Shown: piece by piece, positions 57,314 through 64,000 of the stretch | Numbering within the stretch: position 1 is the first letter of the stretch | How the letters are laid out: every line of letters starts with the position of its first letter | Assembly (NCBI GenBank): GCA_030267565.1 | Contig: BRXU01000002.1 | Span: 3,285,501 to 3,349,500 of the forward strand | Source: Pleodorina starrii | Taxonomy: Eukaryota; Chlorophyta; Chlorophyceae; Chlamydomonadales; Volvocaceae | Length of the DNA: 64,000 bases | Direction of reading: 5' to 3' | The notes under the pieces: model-generated | What the model saw: only the letters and a program-made list of their open reading frames with translations | Database searches by the model: none | What the model was told of the DNA's origin: nothing | Translations under genes and position numbers: made by a program

Positions 57314-60300
57314 ATGGCTTGCAGCGGGATTACTTACGTGATAACTCTTGCGCTCATAATGCGTACCATTACGTCTAATGCCGTATCGGATCGTAAGTAT
57401 CACAGCTGCCCTTGCGCCACGCACCTCGTTGGCATGTAACTGTCCGGACCTTTCATGCTGAAGCCCTCATCGCGTCGCTGCTGCCGCCCCTTCCATAGCA
57501 GACCCTGAACCTGATGGTACTCTGCCAAGTGACTTGCCCGCTGCGGACCGACGGTACAGTAGCCCGAGCAGTCTGAACGGCGATGGCGGCTCAGGGCAAG
57601 GGCAAACCGCCCCGAGGATTTTCGTCGGAATTTTTGTAAGCTGCGTTCCAGGAAGTGAATAGACGTCGCTTTGTTTAGTGATTCAAGACTTGTCGGTTTC
57701 CGGTCGAGGAACAGTTACCGGTACCGGAAGAAATATGTTATTACTGATTTAATCGTCATGATACATTTGACCCGAAAGTTTCCCGAGGCATATCTCTAAA
57801 ATAACGTAGCAATATCAACAATACCGCATTACTATCTCCGTCACCCGCTATCTCCACGTGTTATTGCGCCCTCTGATTCCCAACATGTTTATGTTACGTT
57901 GGGCTCCTTCCTACCCGCAACCCGCCTGTCCATCCTACAGACGCATGCCGAGCCCGAGGACGGCGCCGCCAATTCCTCAATCTCCACCTCCTCCTTCACC
58001 GCGCGCCGCGACGTTCTCCGCGCCACCACCCTTGCGAGCCTCAACCGCCCTGGCAGCCCCACGGCAGCACGTTTTGTGGTGGGCCTACCGCCCTTCCCTG
58101 ACGACGCCAGCACGGCATCCTGGCAAGCGGTACGCGATGAGGCGGCCCGCTACCAGGACTTCATGGATCTGCCGGTTCCGGAGCTGGAAGGCTACAGGGC
58201 GGAAAAGGCCATGGTAGGGGCGGGGCTTCAGGCTTCAGGGGCTAGATGGGGCAGATCGCTTCAAATTGGCGCATTGACAACTGACAACGCCGATCGCTAA
58301 GGTTTTACCAGTACCACCGCATGGCGTAGTCGTAACTGCGAAATCAACAGGTGTAGTAAACATTATACCGAGGTTCAAGATCGATAGGTGTAGTAAATGT
58401 CAAATGGGGGCTCTAGATCAACAGGTTCTTGAAACAAGTTGAAATCTTTATGTGGAACCCGCATGTCCCACCAGCAACCTATCACAGGCACCGGCCCCCG
58501 TCTCCGACGTCCCACCGCCCTCACGCCTCCTTCCCCGCCCCACCCCTGGCCCTCCCAGCTGTTCTTCTCCCAGGTTCTCCAGCAGTACCCCTCCGTGGAG
58601 TTCGTGGTAAAGGCGGAGGACGGAGCCTACCTCCAGCCGCAGCGGCTGCTGATGGCGGCCGACCAGTGGGCGGCCATGCAGGCCGAGTGAGTGGGCGGGG
58701 CGGGCGGGCGGGCGGGCGTTGCTGAGAAACCTCATATCCCCGTGGCTGGCAGTGCTTGGTGATTTGGTTGCTGTAAACGAAGCGCAACGGCTGCTGCCGT
58801 CAGGCCTTGCTAGATTTCGCGGTGCTTCGGTGCCGATCGGTACAACAGTCCGATCGCAGACTGAACGAGGAGAAAGGCTATGGCATCTCCATCACCGCTG
58901 CAATCCGGGCCCGACTGATTCTCACGCACCCACCCACCCACCTCTTCGTATGTTGCCTGCCTGGAAACCGCTCTCGGCGGCGGCGGCGCTGCAACGGCTC
59001 TCCCCTTCCGGTACCATTAATGCCCACAGCTACATTGGTACGTTGGGTCGTATGGGGCTTTGTCACATCACCGCACCGTGTCGTGTCGTCGGCCTTTCCC
59101 ATCCATAACGGCGCCAGATCAACAGCGCTCCCTGCAGCACAGGCTTGGTTATTTGCCGATGTCGACGAAGCCCACCCGCCACGGTCAAGCCTTGCCCCAG
59201 GGCCGTTTAGCTCAACTTCAAACACGCAGCCCACGCTGCCTGCTCGCTGCCAAATCGGCACTGCCTGGCATCCTTCCCCTCATCCTTCCTTCCCTCTCCT
59301 TAAAAGTCCTCGTGATGTGATGGTTTCCCCAATAAGCCACCGGACCGCACACCCGTTCGGAACCCGTACGCACTCTCCCTCGCTCACCCTGAACCATCCA
59401 TCCCCTCACCTTCATTTTGGTTACCTCGCCTTCTTACCGCCAACCTTATACCGCCCACCCTCCTTACCGCTCACCTGTTACCGCCCGCCGCTTCCCGCCC
59501 TCTCACCGCCCACCGCCCACCTTTTGCTCCCATGCAGGCTGCATGGGCTTCAGCAAGGTAGCCAACAGCGCGCGGCGGCTGACCCACGAGCGCTACGCCC
59601 ACCTGCTGAGTGCCGAGTACCCCATGCGCGCACTCAACCCCATGTACGTCGTTCCGCACTCATCCTCGTACTGCCGCCGGCTCCGCGCCCTGTGCCGTAT
59701 CGCCCGTATGCAGTATCACATCCCCTGCCCCGTACATGCATTCCACTTTACACTTTACACAACAAACGGCCGTGTCGGGCGGGTCACAACCCCAGCCCCC
59801 AGTGTTGCGGTAGTTAGATGCGCACTTGGTAGCCCCGTCCGATGCTCCGTCCGGTAGCGTCCCACGCCTCGAACACAGCCGGTGCTCGCATGCGGACTGC
59901 CTGCTCAATCTCCTCCCGTCGCCTAGCATACCGGTACCCCCACTCACGCCACGGGAGAAGCCAGCTTGCCAAGCGGCCCCGCCTCACTCTGCTCCGGGGA
60001 ACTCTTTTACCATGATCGCAACCCTTCTCCTCGCCCGCAGCTATGTGCTCAGCCGCCGCGCGGTGGAAAGCGTGGCGCGCAACGCCGGGCGGCTGCGGCT
60101 GCTGGGCGGCGCCGACGATACCAGCGTGGCGCTATGGATGCTGCGCATAACCTCAAAGTACTTTGACGACCAGCGCCTGTGCGCCACCGCCTGCCGCAAC
60201 AACACCGTCGCGGTGGTGTCACCGCGGCGGCCGGAGGGCCTGGATGCGCGGCGGCTGGCCTCGACGGCGGTCAACAGCGAGTGCGCAGCGGAGGCGGCCT

Positions 60301-60356
60301 GGCCGCTGCCGTACTCGGCGCGCGGCGATCCAGAGCTTCTAAAACAACGCATCTGA
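57314..60356 (+). CDS. GT31-like paralogue with altered DxD and 8-nt microexon
   Basis: Seven exons: 57314-57392, 57502-57635, 57941-58213, 58574-58686, 59030-59037, 59538-59643 and 60041-60356, giving 342 aa. The N terminus (ITYVITLALIM) is a signal peptide. Landmarks align with the minus-strand neighbour: RIFVGIF, TARRDVLRATTLASL, ARFVVGLPPFPDD, ARYQDFMDL, QQYPSVEFVVKAEDGAYL, QRLLMAADQWAAMQ and YVLSRRAVESV. The exon 4/6 join keeps frame and the conserved DYIGC only if an 8-nt microexon (CTACATTG at 59030) is included, flanked by CAG and GTACGT. The metal motif DDD of the neighbour is Glu-Asp-Gly here (177-179), so activity may be changed or lost. Later DDTSVALW matches the family's acidic motif near the C terminus. 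Confidence 0.75.
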
Positions 60357-62178
60357 GGGTTGTGGAAGTAAACGCAGGCGGCGGCGAGAGAGAGGCTGGC
60401 CTCGCACCCGGGGCTAAGGGCCCTGCTGGCGCCTCGTTGCACCGGCGGTGCCAACGGGGCGTGTGCAGAACGGTAGTAGGGCACAACTCCTCTGAGTTCA
60501 CAGAAAACCTAGGTTTTCTAGCGTTGCACTCAGAAAACCTTCAGTTGTTACAGTGGGCTCCAGGCCCCCGGAGGGATAGTGCCGGCGGGCCATCCGGCCT
60601 GGCACTGCCGAAAGACCCCTCGTGCAGTGGGGCCTCCACCCGGACCAGACGACACGAGCTACCCGCCCAGGAACACGCGAGCCTCACGGGGGGGGGGGGG
60701 GGGGCAGGCCGACCGAGAAGGAGCAGCCACGGGGAACTTGGTCTCGAGGCTGACCCTACTGCTGCAAATGGTGCAAACTACTGCTGCAGACTACTAGGCC
60801 CGTTCGCTGGCCTGACAGTAACCCATGGGCTGCAAGCAGGGAAGGCATGTGCCCAGCGAGCCCCAACAAAAGGCCGAAGCCTGCTTCTTACGCCTCAGCC
60901 GGGGGCCCCTGCCGGACGCAAACCACCTCCCCCTCCCCCTCTACTACTCGCAAGAATGGGTGGTGGGGGCCAACATGCCCACTCTTTCCGCGGCAGGTCT
61001 CTGGTGCGCGGCTGGAGTAGGGCGGGTCCTCCGCCAGTCCCCTTGGGGGGTGCTGGCATGGGTGTGGGAGGGTTTGGGTCGTCATCTTTCGTTGCCCAAA
61101 GAGTAGCAGGCGGCGTGGGTTGGGTGTGTGGGCGTCGGCACGGGTGATCGGGTGTCTGCGGGTGTGGGGTGCGAACGTGCGATGCGATGCTGGAGAGCGA
61201 GCAACCAGGGCTGAGCCAGACAGCAGGCGGCAAAGCCGACCTAGCGTAACCGGCGAGACAATTGACCTTCGTTGTCTTACCGGTATTTGCACGGTGTTTA
61301 AAGCATCAGTTTGTTGGTGCTTGGTGGGGAAGGTGGAATGGGGGGAGGGCGGATGGGGCTGCACGTGTGGCAGGGGCAGGTACTCAGGGGTACCGTACTC
61401 TCAATAGCTATGGGCACGTCGCGTGGGGACTGATACCGTGCACAACTCGATGTGGCCCCTATTTTGTGCATACAAGCAACTGAATATTGTACCTCTAGTC
61501 ACAGCGCTCAGCGCGTAGTGCGGAACCTGCTGAATCCAGACGAATTGGAAATGGGATCCGCCCGCGCGTCCCAGAGAGCGACCCAGGCAGATGCTCAACT
61601 AGCAAGGCGCCCCAGTCCCGCAGGCCGATACAGCGTCAGGACAACGCCCCTGCAAGCATCTCGACACGTCAAAATGAAGTGCTCGAGCCACAGGAGCTCA
61701 CGCGGTGTGACGCATCCGGCGTTGGCTTCTGCACGGGTCGCAGGACCTCGCAGAGCCGCTGCCTGCCTGTCGTCCCCTGCATCGAAGGCAGCCCATCACG
61801 AGCGTGCACGGGGAGTTGGTGCGGGACGGTGCTATTGGCAGTTCCAGACAGTCCCATGGTTCGCCAGACTCTGCGATTACTTCCCCCGGATTGATGTGAA
61901 TATTTCTGCGTAGGGATGTACATTCATAGCTTGGTACAAACGGATGACGACGGATGACGAGCTGGCCTTTGCTGACTTCCATTTCACGGTCAGGAAAAGG
62001 GGCTAGACATTCGTCAATATACTATTTTTGAGTAGTCAACTGTACAGCGTATTGGTAAAAACCTTCCGGCACGTACACTACCCTATACAACGTCTTTTGT
62101 TAGTTCAATCGACAGCCGTCGCCCACGTTGCATCGCACGTCTGGGGAGACAACTACAACATCTAAACCTTCAGTCATA
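60357..62178. other. Intergenic, no gene recognised
   Basis: Contains an 18-bp palindrome AGAAAACCTAGGTTTTCT (60502-60519) whose arm CAGAAAACCT recurs at 60531, and a 17-base poly-G run (60688-60704). The text from about 61930 to 62170 is AT-richer, as expected for the promoter of the following gene. No plausible exon. Confidence 0.45.
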
Positions 62179-64000
62179 ATGCAGACGATTGGCAAGCCGT
62201 GGCTGTCTACCCCGAAAAGGCTTCCTTCGGCAGACAAAGCTGGCGTTGTGGTGGCGAGGCCCGGAAATGTCTCTCGGAGAGCGGTTGCAGACCTTGAGAC
62301 GCCTACAATGTCACCTGAATCCGGTATCCGCGTACGGAAAGCGCTAAAGGAGTGGGCACCGACGATTGAGGCTATCGGACACGGCGAGCAGACGGTGCGG
62401 AGACACTTGCTCTGCCCCGCCCACCTTCACAATGCCGCAGTCCAGCCATCCAGCATGTCACGATGGCCGAAAGGCGAACGGGCTAACGGCCTGGCTTTGT
62501 GCTGTATGGCGTGCCGTACCGACGCCGTAGGTGCTATTTCGCAAGGGCGGCATCAAGGAGCCCACCTTTCGGCCCGAGGCCACCACCTTCCTACTTTTCC
62601 CCACCAGCTTCCACACTGATCAGCAGCTGCTCAAGCCCGGGGTGGCGGAGCGGTACACGCAGGTGCGCACTGGCGGAGTGTGCCCGCTACCGGGCGGTCA
62701 GGATGGGCTCTACATGCCCTCCAGCCTTCCCGCACGTTCCCCGCATCCGCCACATCCGTCTTGGCGGAGCAGCCGCCGTATGCCACCTATGGGAACAGAT
62801 TTCGGCTGGGCCCCGGTTCTCCCATGCCGCCGCGATGCTGCCTGTGGCACTTTGCCGGTTCGCCACCCCGGGGCAACTCGGTCGACCTTCCCAGCGCGCT
62901 ACCCCTTCTGACGCCCCCTCCTGGCCCTTTCCCCATCCTCGTACCCTCTCCTCGCCTCGGTCCCGTCCCCTCACCGGTCGCCGCTGTATGTGGTGAGGGC
63001 ACACAGGCCATGAAGCTGGAGCCCAAGTCCGAGTCCGTACTGTGCTTGCCGTACGTGGCTCAGGTGACGGGCGCGTGGACGACGTACGACCCGCAGGTGC
63101 TGCCCGTACTGGACGAGTTCCATGTCTGGACGGAGCAGGTTGGTTAGGCGCTAGGGGACGGATAGCGGGTGGCTGGCTGCGGGCGCTGCGTCCTGCGTGG
63201 TGGGGCCTGCCGGGCACGTGGCGTCGTTGGACAGGCGAGCGTGGCGGTGCGTGGCGCGGTTGAGGGGCTGCGTGTTGAGGACCCGCGATCGCCTGCATGT
63301 CACACCCGCGGCTCCCGGCATGTACCGCACGCGCATCCCGCACCGCCCCAGTATCGATTGCCGCACCTGCTGCCGCCAGCGCGGCGCTTTGCTGCTAGCA
63401 AGACTGCCGCTGCTGTCAAGACTGTCCAGCCCAAATGAGTCTATTTACGGCACCTCAAGTGGAGTGGACCCACCCACCCAAAGGATAGCCAGTTGGTGCA
63501 TATGGCACCTGGTTCCGCTGAGCGGTCCCGCCTCTGAAATAGGCGTCCACCGTATTCATCTACCTACCCGCCTGTCCGGTTGTCTGGTTGCCAAATGATG
63601 TGGGCCCGACTGGCGTGTTTGCCCCCCGCCTGCCCCGACGTGGTCGATGGTGTCAGTTGCTGGATGCTCGGCTCAAGTGGCGGCCCAAGCAGCCAATCAC
63701 AGTGATGGAGCTGCGCTGCTGGGCCCTGAGGAGCCCCTTGGAGCTGCCGGTGAACGAGTCACTGTTCGGGTGCTTCTCATGGGGTGAGAGCGTGTGCAGG
63801 GCGTGCGCAGGCGGGTCTTGTGTGCGGGGCGTGTGTACCCCCCCGGCGTCGCCTGCGTGTACTGCGCAGTTGGAACGCGGGGTAAGCTGTGATTTCGGTG
63901 CGCTCGGTCCCGGCTGGCCAACCAACCTCCACAACGGCCTCCCTCGTGCCTCCCCTTCGCAGTGGATGTGGCCCAGCAGCTGCGGCGGGAGGCAGGGCTG
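62179..64000 (+). CDS. DUF1802-family protein (3' end beyond window)
   Basis: Exons 62179-62394, 62531-62662, 63007-63138, 63657-63783 and 63963 to the window end, phases consistent. Motifs follow the DUF1802 order: ALKEWAPTIEAIGHGEQT, then VLFRKGGIKEP, then FLLFPTSFHTDQQLLKPGV, then a block ending FHVWTEQ, then LKWRPKQPITVMELRCWAL and CFSW followed by VDVAQQL. The domain is known from cyanobacteria and plants and has no assigned function, as far as I recall. The first 50 residues (basic, Ser/Thr/Pro containing) could be a transit peptide, which would fit a cyanobacterial, hence plastid, origin. The ATG at 62179 is the first in frame with the domain. The last exon is cut by the window edge. 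Confidence 0.8.

Overview
The window looks like nuclear DNA of a chlorophycean green alga in the Chlamydomonas/Volvox group. Exons are very GC-rich with G or C at most third codon positions, and proteins carry long Ala/Gly/Gln insertions. Genes are split by many short GT-AG introns (mostly about 100-500 bp), and a TGTAA motif, the usual volvocine poly(A) signal, follows several genes. No database search was possible. Gene models were built by hand from splice sites, reading-phase continuity and recognised protein motifs. Exon phases close without a break in every multi-exon model except two points discussed below.

Layout. 115-1262 (+): 3' end of an SMG1-type PIKK kinase (FATC domain). 2702-2944 (-): 80-aa single-span membrane protein. 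3742-4270 (-): MAPR/cytochrome-b5-like heme protein, divergent from 4708-5937 (+), a four-span membrane protein with an acidic Ala/Pro tail. 6978-17694 (+): CLC chloride channel/transporter with 15 recognised exons and a huge insertion in its first CBS domain. 17695-20063: no gene recognised, tandem repeats. 20064-21683 (-): RraA/HMG-aldolase-like protein, head-to-head with 22032-40467 (+), a 33-exon NUP205/NUP192 scaffold nucleoporin of 2219 aa. 42254-45134 (+): galactose-3-O-sulfotransferase-like type II membrane protein with a one-base frameshift in its PAPS-binding motif and a C-terminal extension of about 400 residues. 45403-45471: tRNA-like sequence. 46017-48990 (-): decayed, 5'-truncated LINE with reverse transcriptase and a CCHC tail. 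48991-51817: AT-rich intergenic DNA with a recurring TTTGCGAG word. 51818-56794 (-) and 57314-60356 (+): head-to-head pair of GT31-like glycosyltransferase paralogues, one using an 8-nt microexon. 62179-64000 (+): DUF1802 protein running off the window.

Functional picture. Most genes are unrelated housekeeping functions (mRNA surveillance, nuclear pore, ion transport, heme binding, oxo-acid metabolism). The right third carries a Golgi-type sulfotransferase and two GT31-like glycosyltransferases within 18 kb, separated by a LINE. A shared role in sulfated extracellular-matrix or cell-wall glycans is possible but is inference only. I found no operon, CRISPR array, phage or viral gene. The points most worth checking are the microexon, the altered catalytic motifs of the CLC and of one GT31 copy, the CBS insertion and the two frame breaks.
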